DNA of 64,000 bases, taken from contig NZ_JABRWP010000001.1 of assembly GCF_013249045.1 (NCBI RefSeq), forward strand, positions 186,001-250,000. Direction: 5' to 3'. Shown here one piece after another: positions 44,487 through 54,478 of this stretch. The translations under genes and the position numbers were made by a program. The stretch's first letter is position 1. Every line of letters begins with the position of its first letter. The notes under the pieces were generated by a model. It was not told the origin of the DNA, did no database searches, and was given only the letters and a program-made list of their open reading frames with translations. The DNA is from Winogradskyella eckloniae (GTDB lineage Bacteria; Bacteroidota; Bacteroidia; Flavobacteriales; Flavobacteriaceae).

Positions 44487-45308
44487 TTAAAAATTAATTT
44501 TAATTAATACTGGCATATGATCGGAAGGGTAGTGTAAGTTCCAGTTATCACTTAAAACGGCATATTTAGAAACAGAAATAGCAGCACTTACAAAAGCAAA
44601 ATCAATACGTTTTGTTACGGGTTTATCAAACTGAAACCCATTAAATGTACCTTCTGGTCCAAATACCAGTTGTGCAATTTCTTTTGAGTCTTTTAATTCG
44701 GTTTTTATATACTCAATGCTCTCATGATCGGGTTCCATATTAAAATCACCTGTTAATATTACAGGGTAATTATTTAAATTTAGTTCATTAATTTTTTTAA
44801 TTATTAATGTGGCACTATTAGTTCTGGCTTCCGTGCCAACATGATCAAAATGTGTATTAAACACCCAAAACGTCTTTCCAGAATTTTTATCTTCTAATAA
44901 AACATAAGTACATACTCTATTACAAACAGCATCCCAACCCATACTTACTTTATCTGGAGTTTGGGATAACCAAAATGTTCCTGAATTGATAACGTTAAAT
45001 TTATCTGATTTGTAGAAAATTGCAGAAAATTCACCTTCATTTTTACCATCATCTCTACCAACACCAACATAGCTATAGTTTATCAATAAACTATCTATAG
45101 CTTTCATTTGGTTGGGCATGGCTTCTTGTACACCCATAACATCAGGTTCGTAGAATTTAATTTGGTTGATAAAAAAAGGTTTTCTGTTTTCCCAGCTGTT
45201 TTCCCCAACTTTAGGGTAATCTAATTTAATGTTATAAGACATTACAGAAAAATCTTGAGCAAACCCAAGACTTGAAATGGCCAAAACGATGATAATTAAA
45301 TATTTCAC
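44487..45308 (-). CDS. Secreted endonuclease/exonuclease/phosphatase family protein
   Basis: 273 residues. Signal peptide (S-S-L-G-F-A-Q). The DNase I-like fold shows M-S-Y-N-I-K-L-D, G-V-Q-E-A, T-G-D-F-N-M-E-P and the final S-D-H-M-P-V. Substrate unknown; members include sphingomyelinases, nucleases and phosphatases. Within glycan loci it may remove phosphate-type substituents, but that is a guess. Confidence 0.88.
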   Translation of the reverse strand: MKYLIIIVLAISSLGFAQDFSVMSYNIKLDYPKVGENSWENRKPFFINQIKFYEPDVMGVQEAMPNQMKAIDSLLINYSYVGVGRDDGKNEGEFSAIFYKSDKFNVINSGTFWLSQTPDKVSMGWDAVCNRVCTYVLLEDKNSGKTFWVFNTHFDHVGTEARTNSATLIIKKINELNLNNYPVILTGDFNMEPDHESIEYIKTELKDSKEIAQLVFGPEGTFNGFQFDKPVTKRIDFAFVSAAISVSKYAVLSDNWNLHYPSDHMPVLIKINF

Positions 45309-45385
45309 GGTTTTTTATTTTTAAAAGAGTCTCTAGATTGTAAAATACAATAGAAAGACAAGCTTTACAATTACTTTAAAATGAA

Positions 45386-45489
45386 AAATAAGTCTCTTAC
45401 ATTTGAAGTGGATCATTACACAACACCTGTTGTGCTTATATCTCAAAAATCTAACAGAAGAATAACAATCAAATAAAGAGACTTATTTC
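45386..45489. repeat. 13 bp inverted repeat enclosing a 78-base loop
   Basis: AAATAAGTCTCTT (45386-45398) and AAGAGACTTATTT (45477-45489) are exact reverse complements. Within lies the near-palindrome ACAACACCTGTTGT (45421-45434). Between two same-strand genes. Either a long-loop terminator or a small MITE-like insertion; no target duplication seen. Confidence 0.55.
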
Positions 45490-45500
45490 ATAATGTGTGA

Positions 45501-47267
45501 CTATTGTGGAGATATTTTCATTGCATTTATATAATAAAATTTATTCCCATTAGTATTGGCATCACCTGCAGAAACTTTTAAAGTAATTTTTCCATCAGCA
45601 TCAGCTTGTACATTAGAAATACAAACAGTATTGGTGGCATTATTTGCAGCATCTAAACTTGCCGTTTGCGTGGTAGCACCAACAAGCGTATAATCTGTAT
45701 CTCTATTATCACTTACGCCATTTCTTGAACCAAAGAAACAAAACTCATAAGTACCATTAGATTGAAAACCTGTGAACTCTATTATACTTTCTTCTAATGG
45801 AGGGTTTGAGCCCCAAGCCAGTGCATGAGAATAATAGTTAGAACGCGACACTTCATCAGACATATTTAAATCTGTTGTTGTAGAACTTGCTCCTGAGGTA
45901 TTATTTACGCCTCTAAAACGACTTGTTGTAGTAGCAGCAATACCTGTGAAATCTCCATTTGGATACAGAATATTTGCGATACCAACACCTTCTAAGTGGC
46001 TTGAATATGCATTCCATCCTACCGGATTGTTTGAGCTAGCAAAATTGATAAATACAGGTTCTGAAATAATACCGTTTCCTCCTGAGGTTTCGTAGTCTGT
46101 TAAAACGGTTATTTCATTTGGGTTTAATACGGCTTCATGGGCAGCCTGTTGTGCTAATTCTCTATAATAAAGTGAAATTCCTTCTGCTTCGTAAGAATTA
46201 CCTATTACAGACTCACCAAATAACATTTCGAACCAGGTACAAGATGCCACGTATTGACCTAAATCATTTAAGTGATATCCATCACGTGTAAAACCGTCAC
46301 CTAAAAAACTAGTTCTTCCATTTTGTATAGCAGTACCTGCAGGTATGACCATATTTGTAGGCATTAAATTTACAGCTTGGTTGTAAGCCGAAGTAATACC
46401 ATCAAACATTGTCATTTGGTCATTGTTATAGTTTGCGAATCCAGAATGGGTTGAGTTTTGCGCATAAGCCCAAGTTTTATGTAATATATACTGAGTACAT
46501 GGATTTGGGTCATAACCTTTTACAGCGTTATACACAGTCGGTAATGGGTTAATATAGGTGTCAAAAAGACCAGAATCATAACTCGCTTGTTGGAAACTAA
46601 TAAAGTCCCAGTTTTCGTCGTTTACGGCATCAGATATTGAAAAGTTAGATGTCACAGTTCGGGTTCCGTCTAAAGCAATTTTTCTATAGCTATAGCTGTT
46701 TGAATTGCTCGTTGCATTTGATGCGTGCGTATCTAAATTAGCAGAACCTATATACATGTTCCCAACGATTACTTGCTTTCCTGCGGCATTAGCGATACCC
46801 CAAAAATAAGCTTCTAAGGCATCTTCTGAAAAACTATTTCCTATGGCTAAAACCTTTAGAATTCCATCATTTTCATCATCAATAATTATTTCCACAGAAG
46901 ATGAAACCTCACCATCATCGGATTCTAAACTCATAGTAACAGTCCCTTCTGAAAGGGTTTGAATATCAACCGCAAATGTTAAAGGATCTACCGAGAACTC
47001 TACCATACCAGCTGGTTGTGCTGTCCAAGTATAGCTTCTCGCCGGAAAAATAACACTATTAAATTCTGGCACAATAGTATATTGGCAACTTGTCATTAAG
47101 GTTATGCTTTCTGGTATTATAGCTTCTGTTTCAACATTTAAAGTTTGCTGACTTCCTAATGGTGTAATGTCGTCTTCTTTGGTACACGAATTAAGATTGA
47201 TCAATAAAATTACGCCAATACAAAATCGCGTCAATTTCATTAAATTGTTGGTTGTTAGATTTTTCAT
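45501..47267 (-). CDS. DUF4886 (SGNH-like) lipoprotein
   Basis: 588 residues. Lipoprotein signal (L-I-N-L-N-S-C), an Ig-like domain (about 45-135), a DUF4886 domain (about 138-370) with L-A-I-G-N-S-F-S-E-D and D-G-Y-H-L-N-D-L-G, and a C-terminal beta-sandwich (about 400-588). The G-N-S block and the late D-x-x-H are placed like the Ser and Asp/His of SGNH esterases, so a carbohydrate esterase is possible. Confidence 0.8.
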   Translation of the reverse strand: MKNLTTNNLMKLTRFCIGVILLINLNSCTKEDDITPLGSQQTLNVETEAIIPESITLMTSCQYTIVPEFNSVIFPARSYTWTAQPAGMVEFSVDPLTFAVDIQTLSEGTVTMSLESDDGEVSSSVEIIIDDENDGILKVLAIGNSFSEDALEAYFWGIANAAGKQVIVGNMYIGSANLDTHASNATSNSNSYSYRKIALDGTRTVTSNFSISDAVNDENWDFISFQQASYDSGLFDTYINPLPTVYNAVKGYDPNPCTQYILHKTWAYAQNSTHSGFANYNNDQMTMFDGITSAYNQAVNLMPTNMVIPAGTAIQNGRTSFLGDGFTRDGYHLNDLGQYVASCTWFEMLFGESVIGNSYEAEGISLYYRELAQQAAHEAVLNPNEITVLTDYETSGGNGIISEPVFINFASSNNPVGWNAYSSHLEGVGIANILYPNGDFTGIAATTTSRFRGVNNTSGASSTTTDLNMSDEVSRSNYYSHALAWGSNPPLEESIIEFTGFQSNGTYEFCFFGSRNGVSDNRDTDYTLVGATTQTASLDAANNATNTVCISNVQADADGKITLKVSAGDANTNGNKFYYINAMKISPQ

Positions 47268-47350
47268 AATTATATTTATTTAGTTAATATTTATTTTTAA
47301 ATCCAAGTTTAAAAACATCGTTATAAATAGAGTTATAAAATGTTTCATGT

Positions 47351-49198
47351 TTATTTTACAAATATCACATCACTTGGTTTAGAAATTCCGTTTTCATTAT
47401 AGGCCTCAATGTTAAAATAATATGGTGTATCACGATCTAAACACCTCATAAAATGAGTATTAGTATCGTAAACTTGCCATGATTGGTACAACTTATTTGG
47501 TGCAATGCCCCAACGTATATTATAGCCTTGTGCATCTTTTACTGCGTCCCAAGAAAAGGAGGCATCTCTACGATCTTTTTCTCGGGTTATTTTAAAATTC
47601 GTTACCTGTTTTGGTGGATCTCCCAAGCCTAGTCCAAACACTCTTATTTCGGACATAGCAAGGTTATTTCCAGGGACTTTAATATTATGGTATCTTACAT
47701 ATTTGGCTTTCACGGGTTGGTCTAATACGATGTAAGCATTTGGCGTATCTTTAAGACTTTTACGGTTATCTACAACTGTTTGCCAAGTATTTCCATCTTC
47801 TGAAACCTCTATAGTAAATTGATGTTTTAACCCTTCTACACGTGTGTAAATGCCAGAATTATGATCGTGGAAATTTAATTGAAGCGCATTTATGTTTCCT
47901 GTATTTTGCATTTCAATGATTATCCATTGTTTATCGTTATTAGCTTCTGCAACCCAAAAGGTTTTTGGATTTTCATCGGTTAGTACTTTAGATTTAATAT
48001 TGCCATGTATATCTTTTTCTGTTGGCAATTCTGTGACTTTTACCTCCTCGTCATTAGATGTAAATTTTTCAACTTGTTTTAAGGAAGAAGACACCGTTAC
48101 GATGCCTTTATAAGACAATAGCATCCATCCGTTATGTTGCCCAGCTTTTGTAGGATGGTTTGGTCCATAGCGTGGATAATCACCATATTCTGTAATAGAG
48201 TACATTAGACCATCGTCATCAAAATAGGTAGGAAACATGCACAATCGACGTTCCCATTGCGCATTAGAAGCTAATGCCATGGTGGCAAAATGCCAATATT
48301 GACCGTTGGTTTGTTTTACCGTAATTCCATGACCTGCACCATTAGTAAATCCTCCAGGTTTAAAACTCATAGGATTACTTTTCATATATTCATAGGGACC
48401 AAGAGGTGAATCGCCAATATACACGCCATCTGCGTAAACATTAAATTGTGTGCCAGGTGCTGCATACTGAAGGTAATATTTTCCGTTGTGCTTGGTCATA
48501 GAAGCACCTTCCATATAACCTTCTTTAAGCGTAGGATGAAAGTTGTTTTCGCCAAAACGTTCCCAACCGTGTTCTTCTTCATTTAGATTTATTAATTCTT
48601 TTCTGGTACCAGTTTCTAAAAAACGATCATCTTTATTTAGCATTTTTACATGGAGTGGATGCACATTAGAAGAGCCCCAAAATAAATAGCTTTTTCCATC
48701 ATCATCAATAAATAATTCTGAATCTTGAATATTGTTTGAAATTGAAGCTGTAGGTGTCCACATTCCTTTTTTAGGATCATCTGTATATAAAATACTACCA
48801 TAGCCTGCAGGATTGCCAGCAAAGTAAACTAAAGAGTCCTTGTAATTAAAAGCTGTTGGTGCATTGCTGCCTTCAAAAAACCATTGTTTAGGTTTAATAA
48901 AATCCCAATGTATCAAATCGGTAGAATGCCAATACCCAAATGATCGAGTAACGAACATATAATACGCTCCTTTAAATTCTATAACTGCAGGATCTGCTCC
49001 AGAACGGTAAGATTGATTTCTGCTAGAATTGTAAACCATATATGTATAATCTATATCTAATGGATTGATATAGGTTTCAAATCCCTTTTTTAGTGCTGCT
49101 TTTTCTTCCGCATTTAAGGACTGATCTATAGTCTGCTTTTTATCGTTGTTACACGAAAAAAGTAGCGTTATAGTAAAAAGAAAAAGTAATTTTTTCAT
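47351..49198 (-). CDS. GH43-like beta-propeller lipoprotein with F5/8 type C and FN3 domains
   Basis: 615 residues. Lipoprotein signal (L-L-F-S-C). Residues about 60-390 form a five-bladed propeller with R-S-G-A-D-P-A-V (candidate base Asp) and G-Y-M-E-G-A-S (candidate acid Glu). Then an F5/8 type C (discoidin) domain (about 400-525, W-I-I-I-E-M-Q and V-R-Y-H-N-I-K-V-P-G) and a fibronectin III domain. Substrate cannot be told; it may serve a side chain sugar. Confidence 0.83.
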   Translation of the reverse strand: MKKLLFLFTITLLFSCNNDKKQTIDQSLNAEEKAALKKGFETYINPLDIDYTYMVYNSSRNQSYRSGADPAVIEFKGAYYMFVTRSFGYWHSTDLIHWDFIKPKQWFFEGSNAPTAFNYKDSLVYFAGNPAGYGSILYTDDPKKGMWTPTASISNNIQDSELFIDDDGKSYLFWGSSNVHPLHVKMLNKDDRFLETGTRKELINLNEEEHGWERFGENNFHPTLKEGYMEGASMTKHNGKYYLQYAAPGTQFNVYADGVYIGDSPLGPYEYMKSNPMSFKPGGFTNGAGHGITVKQTNGQYWHFATMALASNAQWERRLCMFPTYFDDDGLMYSITEYGDYPRYGPNHPTKAGQHNGWMLLSYKGIVTVSSSLKQVEKFTSNDEEVKVTELPTEKDIHGNIKSKVLTDENPKTFWVAEANNDKQWIIIEMQNTGNINALQLNFHDHNSGIYTRVEGLKHQFTIEVSEDGNTWQTVVDNRKSLKDTPNAYIVLDQPVKAKYVRYHNIKVPGNNLAMSEIRVFGLGLGDPPKQVTNFKITREKDRRDASFSWDAVKDAQGYNIRWGIAPNKLYQSWQVYDTNTHFMRCLDRDTPYYFNIEAYNENGISKPSDVIFVK

Positions 49199-49201
49199 GA
49201 T

Positions 49202-50893
49202 TTATAGTTTAATATCTTTATCTGTAATTGGGTCATAAGAGGTTCCTGTATGGCCTCTTAAACGTTCAAATTGCTTATAAGATCCTTTAATTTTTTCGGT
49301 TGAAGAATGTTCAAAATCTGTAGGTGTTACCTCGTATTTTTTTTGAAGTTCTGCAAGTTTTGAAATTAATTTTGATTTAATATCTTCATACTTCGGATTA
49401 TCAATTTGATTATTAATTTCGTTAGGATCTTCCTCTAAATCATACAATTCCCATGTATCAATATCATCATAAAAATGCATCAATTTATACCGTTTGGTCC
49501 GAACACCATAATGCTTTTTAACCATATGAAATGCTGGGTAATCATAGTAGTGGTAATACACAGCATCTCTAAAATGATCACCTTTATAGGTGTTTTCTAA
49601 TAAGGGACGTAAGGATTTACCTTGCATATCTGAGGGAATATCAACTTGAGCATAATCTAGAAAGGTCTCGGCAAAATCGAGGTTTTGGGTTAATGCATCA
49701 ATTACTGTACCTGCTTTTATAGCATTAGGGTATGTTACCAATAATGGCATTGCTAAGGATTCTTCATACATATAGCGTTTATCAAACCAACCTTTTTCTC
49801 CTAAATAAAAGCCTTGATCTGTCGTATATATTACTATTGTGTTTTCTGTTAAGCCATTCGCTTCGAGAAAATCGAGTACTTGGCCAACACCTTCATCTAC
49901 AGAAGCAATTGTAGCTAAATAGTCTTGTAAGTAGCGTTGTCCTTTGTAGGTAGCGAGTGCCTTACCTTTAAGATTAGCATTATGAAAAGCATCATTTTTT
50001 GCCTGATAAGCATTGTCCCATGCTGTACGTTGTTGGGCAGACATACGGTTAAAATCTGTTTTCCAAGGGTTCCATGCTAATTCAGGACGCCCTTTTGCTT
50101 TGGTCAATTTTAAATCATGACCTTCATACATATCTTTATATATCGTTTGTTGTTGTGTTTTAGAACCCAACGAGCCTTCATGAGCTGTAAAATAAGTGTC
50201 TGGTAATGGAAATACCACATCGTCATATATGTTGGCATGACGTAAAGCAGGCATCCAATTTCTGTGTGGTGCTTTATGTTGTAACATGACCATAAAAGGT
50301 TGGTTGCTGTTTTTTACAGATTCTAAATAAGCTAAGCCATCTTGTGTAATAATATCTGTAGCGTATCCATGAATCCGCGTTGTATCTACAACTTTGGTAT
50401 TTTTATTGACCGAAATAAAATCGGGATTATAGTAATTGCCTTGATCTGTTAGAATATTCCAATAATCAAAGCCTTGTGGCAAACCATGAAGATGCCATTT
50501 TCCTATCACAGCAGTTGTATAACCTGCAGCTTGAAGTAATTTTGGAAACGTTTGTTGTTTACCATTAAATTGATCTCCATTCATCCTAAATCCATTAACT
50601 TGACTGAATTTTCCGGTAAGGACAACAGCTCGGCTTGGACCACATATAGAATTGGTACAAAAGTTATTTTTAAAAAGTGCACCTTCATTAGCGATTCTAT
50701 CTATATTTGGTGTAGGCGCAAGTTTACTAATAGGATGACCATAGGCGCTAATGGCTTGTTCGGCATGGTCATCTGCCATAATGAATACGATATTTGGACG
50801 TTGTTTAAGTTCGGGTGCTTCTTCTTTCTTCAGATCCGCTTTACAGGATTGAAAAACTAAAAAACAACACAACAACACAACTAAATATCTCAT
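49202..50893 (-). CDS. Family S1 sulfatase
   Basis: 563 residues, lipoprotein signal (V-F-Q-S-C). The formylglycine motif is C-G-P-S-R with Cys84, followed by V-V-L-T-G-K; metal ligands Asp41 and Asp42 in I-M-A-D-D-H. G-K-W-H-L-H-G and Y-T-T-D-Q-G-F-Y-L-G-E-K-G-W are the other sulfatase marks. It needs an anaerobic or FGE-type maturase encoded elsewhere. It hydrolyses sulfate esters of a glycan; the substrate is unknown. Confidence 0.92.
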   Translation of the reverse strand: MRYLVVLLCCFLVFQSCKADLKKEEAPELKQRPNIVFIMADDHAEQAISAYGHPISKLAPTPNIDRIANEGALFKNNFCTNSICGPSRAVVLTGKFSQVNGFRMNGDQFNGKQQTFPKLLQAAGYTTAVIGKWHLHGLPQGFDYWNILTDQGNYYNPDFISVNKNTKVVDTTRIHGYATDIITQDGLAYLESVKNSNQPFMVMLQHKAPHRNWMPALRHANIYDDVVFPLPDTYFTAHEGSLGSKTQQQTIYKDMYEGHDLKLTKAKGRPELAWNPWKTDFNRMSAQQRTAWDNAYQAKNDAFHNANLKGKALATYKGQRYLQDYLATIASVDEGVGQVLDFLEANGLTENTIVIYTTDQGFYLGEKGWFDKRYMYEESLAMPLLVTYPNAIKAGTVIDALTQNLDFAETFLDYAQVDIPSDMQGKSLRPLLENTYKGDHFRDAVYYHYYDYPAFHMVKKHYGVRTKRYKLMHFYDDIDTWELYDLEEDPNEINNQIDNPKYEDIKSKLISKLAELQKKYEVTPTDFEHSSTEKIKGSYKQFERLRGHTGTSYDPITDKDIKL

Positions 50894-51780
50894 TACTTTT
50901 TTGTTTTTATAATTTTAGTTTGAACCAACTCATTGTTGATTATAGCGCAATCAAAAAAATGAAATACTTTATCTAGTTCTTCGTAAGGTATTCTAGATAT
51001 TTCGTGTCGTGCTTCTTTTACAATATTGAAATAAAACGACGTGTCAAATTCAACTAGTTTTTTGGCGATAACGTTAGAACCGTCTAATATAATATAACCA
51101 TCTTTTGAAGGGTCACAGTAATGATGAGGTGCATTATCAAAAGGGACTAATTGATCTTTTGTTCCATGATATAAAACCGATGGCACAGCATTTTCTTTGG
51201 TAATATAGTTTGCATCAACGACGGCACCTGCGCATGAAAACATTCCTGCAAATTTTACATGCTTATATTTTTCTTTATCCGTTACAAAATAGTCTCTCAT
51301 AAATACAGCATTGAGACTACCTTCTGCACCAGCACTGCTACCTCCTGCTATAATTTTAGAGGTGTCTATATGGAGTTCTTTAGCGTGTTCTACAATATAT
51401 TTTGCCGCATCTAAAAAATCTATTGCGGCTTGTTTAAAGGTTTCTAACTTGTCATCTTTAGGACAATCACAGCCAAATCCTGTTGAGGTACCTTTTCTTA
51501 ATAGACGATACGAAATAGAAATGCCTATATAATTTTGTTCTTTAGCGGCATATTGTACTAAACGTTCATCATCAATAAAATCTCTACTACCTACAGCAAA
51601 ACCACCACCATGCATCCATAGTAACACGGGAAGTGAATCTGTTTTTTTTATGTTTTTAGGTGTATAAACATCTAATTTTAAAGTGTCTTTTCCTTTTATG
51701 GAATAGGTATACGTAGACTTTGTTTGCCCTGTTAGTTGCAGAGACACAAATGCTAATACTAGTATAAATAGCTTTTTCAT
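50893..51780 (-). CDS. Secreted alpha/beta hydrolase (carboxylesterase type)
   Basis: 295 residues. Signal peptide (L-Q-L-T-G-Q). Oxyanion hole H-G-G-G-F-A, nucleophile in G-G-S-S-A-G-A-E, acid in K-D-Q-L-V-P-F and His in A-R-H-E. Likely removes acyl groups from the polysaccharide. Its stop overlaps the start of the sulfatase gene by one base, so the two are coupled. Confidence 0.87.
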   Translation of the reverse strand: MKKLFILVLAFVSLQLTGQTKSTYTYSIKGKDTLKLDVYTPKNIKKTDSLPVLLWMHGGGFAVGSRDFIDDERLVQYAAKEQNYIGISISYRLLRKGTSTGFGCDCPKDDKLETFKQAAIDFLDAAKYIVEHAKELHIDTSKIIAGGSSAGAEGSLNAVFMRDYFVTDKEKYKHVKFAGMFSCAGAVVDANYITKENAVPSVLYHGTKDQLVPFDNAPHHYCDPSKDGYIILDGSNVIAKKLVEFDTSFYFNIVKEARHEISRIPYEELDKVFHFFDCAIINNELVQTKIIKTKK

Positions 51781-54384
51781 TTAGTTTAATTTTTCAATTA
51801 TCATTCCGCTAATTACGGGTTCACCTTCTATTGGCTTTAGCGTAATTGTTAATCCTTTTTCATCTTTTACGAGAATACTTGTCTCTAACGTAATGCCATA
51901 TTTATCATTATAATGTTGAGACATATCAAAATGTTTTTCAACTAATGTTTCATTTATATAAATATTAAAAATGCGATGTTCGTTGTCCTTAGTATCTTCA
52001 ATATCATATTTAAGGTTAAAAATAATTTGCTCCTTACGTTTTAATGTTGGCTCAACAAATAAAAGAGTCACTTTATACTTTCCATGAGGTACATCAACTT
52101 TATACGTGCCACAATCTGATAAAATGGTTTGAAAAACGCCTTCTAGATGTGAGTTTTTGATGTTATTTGAAATTAATTGTCGTTTACATTTTCCTGAGTT
52201 TTTGTCGTAGCCAAATAAGTTTTCTTTGTAAGGTCTGTCTGCTAAAAATGTTAAACCACTAGCGTCGTCATAAAAATTAATATGCGTACCAAGATTAATG
52301 GCCAGCGATTCTATTTGATTAGATTTTAAGTTGGTTATTTTCTTTACATTAAAATTAGCAGTGTCCGCAGTATTCTGGGACTCAATTCTTAAAGTTTGCA
52401 GTCCTTCGTTTAATGGTATTTTTATTTTTGCCACGCCAGAATTAAAGTTTACCATTTCAACGATTGTGTCATTTAAGAAAACGTTACCTGTTTTTTGATT
52501 TGAAAAAATGGTAAATTCATAAGGTGATTTATTAAATAAGGTGAGTTCTTTTTGATAGTTTGCAATATGAAGAATAGGCGTCTCTTGTTGTAAAACAGAT
52601 TGATACCAATAATATATTTCTTTTGGTTTTCTATTGTATTGTACTAATCCTTTTTGATTTATATGAGGTTGAGATTCACCTCTAAATTCTGAACCAAAAT
52701 CGGCAAAATTCCAAGCAGTCATTCCTGCAACAAAAGGGCGTTCTTTTACCTGTTCATAATAGCTTTTATGTAATTTTAATTGGTACTCTTCCGAATAATC
52801 ATAGGTCATTGGTGTTTGTGTTGAAATTCTAACATCTGCGCCAGGACCGTATTCTGAAATCATAATAGAACGATTGGGAAATCGACGATGTTGGTCGTCT
52901 AGAAATTTTCCTAAGTCTTCAATTGTATCATAGTACCAACCAAAATAGAGATTCCAACCAATTAACATTGGTATATTGGCAATTTTAGTTTCGTTATAGA
53001 TTTCATTAAAATGCAATGCCATAACCGTTATATGGTTTGGAGCAAGTTCTCTTGTGAGTGCTTCTAATTTTTCGGTAAGTCTGTAAGTGTCTTTTTTTAA
53101 TTTTTCGCGATCTTCAGGTGCCATTTTTTTATCAAATTGTAAGCGTAAAAAGATCTCATTCATATAACCAAACATAACCACGGAAGGGTAATTATAATAT
53201 TGCTTTAGATGCTCTTCTTGCATTGTTAATGCTGTTTCGAAAAACGCTTCAGAGTTAGTGACTAAATTTACAATTGGCACTTCACTCCATACTAAAATTC
53301 CAAGTTCATCACATAATTTATATAATTCTTTTGCGTGAGGATAATGCGCAAACCGAATGACATTTGAACCCATTGCTTTAATGAGCTGAATGTCTTTTTT
53401 TTGTAGTGCCATTGGTACGGCATTACCAAAACCTTCATAATCTTGGTGTCTATTCACACCAATTAATTTTAATGGTTTTCCGTTTAAAAAGAATCCTTTT
53501 TCTGGATCGACAGAGACCCAACGGAAGCCAAGATTTGAGAATTTTGAATCTAATATATGGCCGTTTTCATCAGTTAAAACAAGTTCTAATTGATATAGAT
53601 AAGGGTTATCTGGTGACCAAAGTTTTGGGTTTTTAATTTCAGGAAATGTAACATCAATGGTTTTTGAGCTGTGTTTATCTATCTGAAACCGTTGATGTTC
53701 TTTTAAGACCAAATTACCTTGTGCATCTAAAATTTTGAGATACACATGATTTTTAGATTTAAGAGTAGCAAAATTATCTATTTGCATGTTTACTTTAACA
53801 CCAGCCTTTTCTTCTGTTACATTGTAATAATTAACAAAGTAGCCATCTGAGGCAAAATCCTTTAAACTAAAATGTTGTTTTTTTACAGTGATTAATTCTA
53901 CATCGCGATATATACCACCATAAAAAGTAAAGTCTGCATCTAATGGCGGAATATCTTTATTAAATGAATTATCTACAGTGACCTCAATAAGATTATTAGC
54001 GTCTAGTTTTACGAATGAGGTAATATTAAAACTAAAAGCCGTATAACCACCTTTATGCAGTCCTACCTTTTTACCATTAACATAAACAGTTGCGGTTTGG
54101 TTAACAGCATTAAATTTTAAGTATAGTATACTGTCACTTTCTTCTTTTGCTATGAAAATTTGTTTTTTGTAATAACCCAATCCACGACGATAACCTGCGG
54201 CATCATCAAAAGCATCATCACTGTTCCAGGTATGCGGAATATTAATAGTTTCCCAAGAAATTTTATCTTCAGAAAATTGCCAACTAGAATTTAAACCTTT
54301 AGTCTGTGCTGATATAGAAAATAAAGAAGCTATACCTAACGTTAGGGATAAGAAAAAAATTCTATATGGTGTTAAGTATAGCAT
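51781..54384 (-). CDS. GH2 beta-glycosidase with malectin-like C-terminus
   Basis: 867 residues. Signal peptide (S-L-F-S-I-S-A-Q). Sugar-binding and Ig-like domains precede the barrel: G-V-N-R-H-Q-D-Y at about 305, acid/base in G-Y-M-N-E-I, nucleophile in I-S-E-Y-G-P-G-A. The last 180 residues resemble a malectin domain (Y-K-V-T-L-L-F-V-E-P). Beta-galactosidase, glucuronidase or mannosidase activity cannot be separated by eye. One base before the esterase gene. Confidence 0.9.
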   Translation of the reverse strand: MLYLTPYRIFFLSLTLGIASLFSISAQTKGLNSSWQFSEDKISWETINIPHTWNSDDAFDDAAGYRRGLGYYKKQIFIAKEESDSILYLKFNAVNQTATVYVNGKKVGLHKGGYTAFSFNITSFVKLDANNLIEVTVDNSFNKDIPPLDADFTFYGGIYRDVELITVKKQHFSLKDFASDGYFVNYYNVTEEKAGVKVNMQIDNFATLKSKNHVYLKILDAQGNLVLKEHQRFQIDKHSSKTIDVTFPEIKNPKLWSPDNPYLYQLELVLTDENGHILDSKFSNLGFRWVSVDPEKGFFLNGKPLKLIGVNRHQDYEGFGNAVPMALQKKDIQLIKAMGSNVIRFAHYPHAKELYKLCDELGILVWSEVPIVNLVTNSEAFFETALTMQEEHLKQYYNYPSVVMFGYMNEIFLRLQFDKKMAPEDREKLKKDTYRLTEKLEALTRELAPNHITVMALHFNEIYNETKIANIPMLIGWNLYFGWYYDTIEDLGKFLDDQHRRFPNRSIMISEYGPGADVRISTQTPMTYDYSEEYQLKLHKSYYEQVKERPFVAGMTAWNFADFGSEFRGESQPHINQKGLVQYNRKPKEIYYWYQSVLQQETPILHIANYQKELTLFNKSPYEFTIFSNQKTGNVFLNDTIVEMVNFNSGVAKIKIPLNEGLQTLRIESQNTADTANFNVKKITNLKSNQIESLAINLGTHINFYDDASGLTFLADRPYKENLFGYDKNSGKCKRQLISNNIKNSHLEGVFQTILSDCGTYKVDVPHGKYKVTLLFVEPTLKRKEQIIFNLKYDIEDTKDNEHRIFNIYINETLVEKHFDMSQHYNDKYGITLETSILVKDEKGLTITLKPIEGEPVISGMIIEKLN

Positions 54385-54478
54385 ATCTTGACAATCTAAA
54401 CTATTATTTTAAGGTCTTCTAACGATTAAAAAACCGTGTTCTTTATGGTTGTTTTTAATTGAATTTTTAGTGTTAAAT

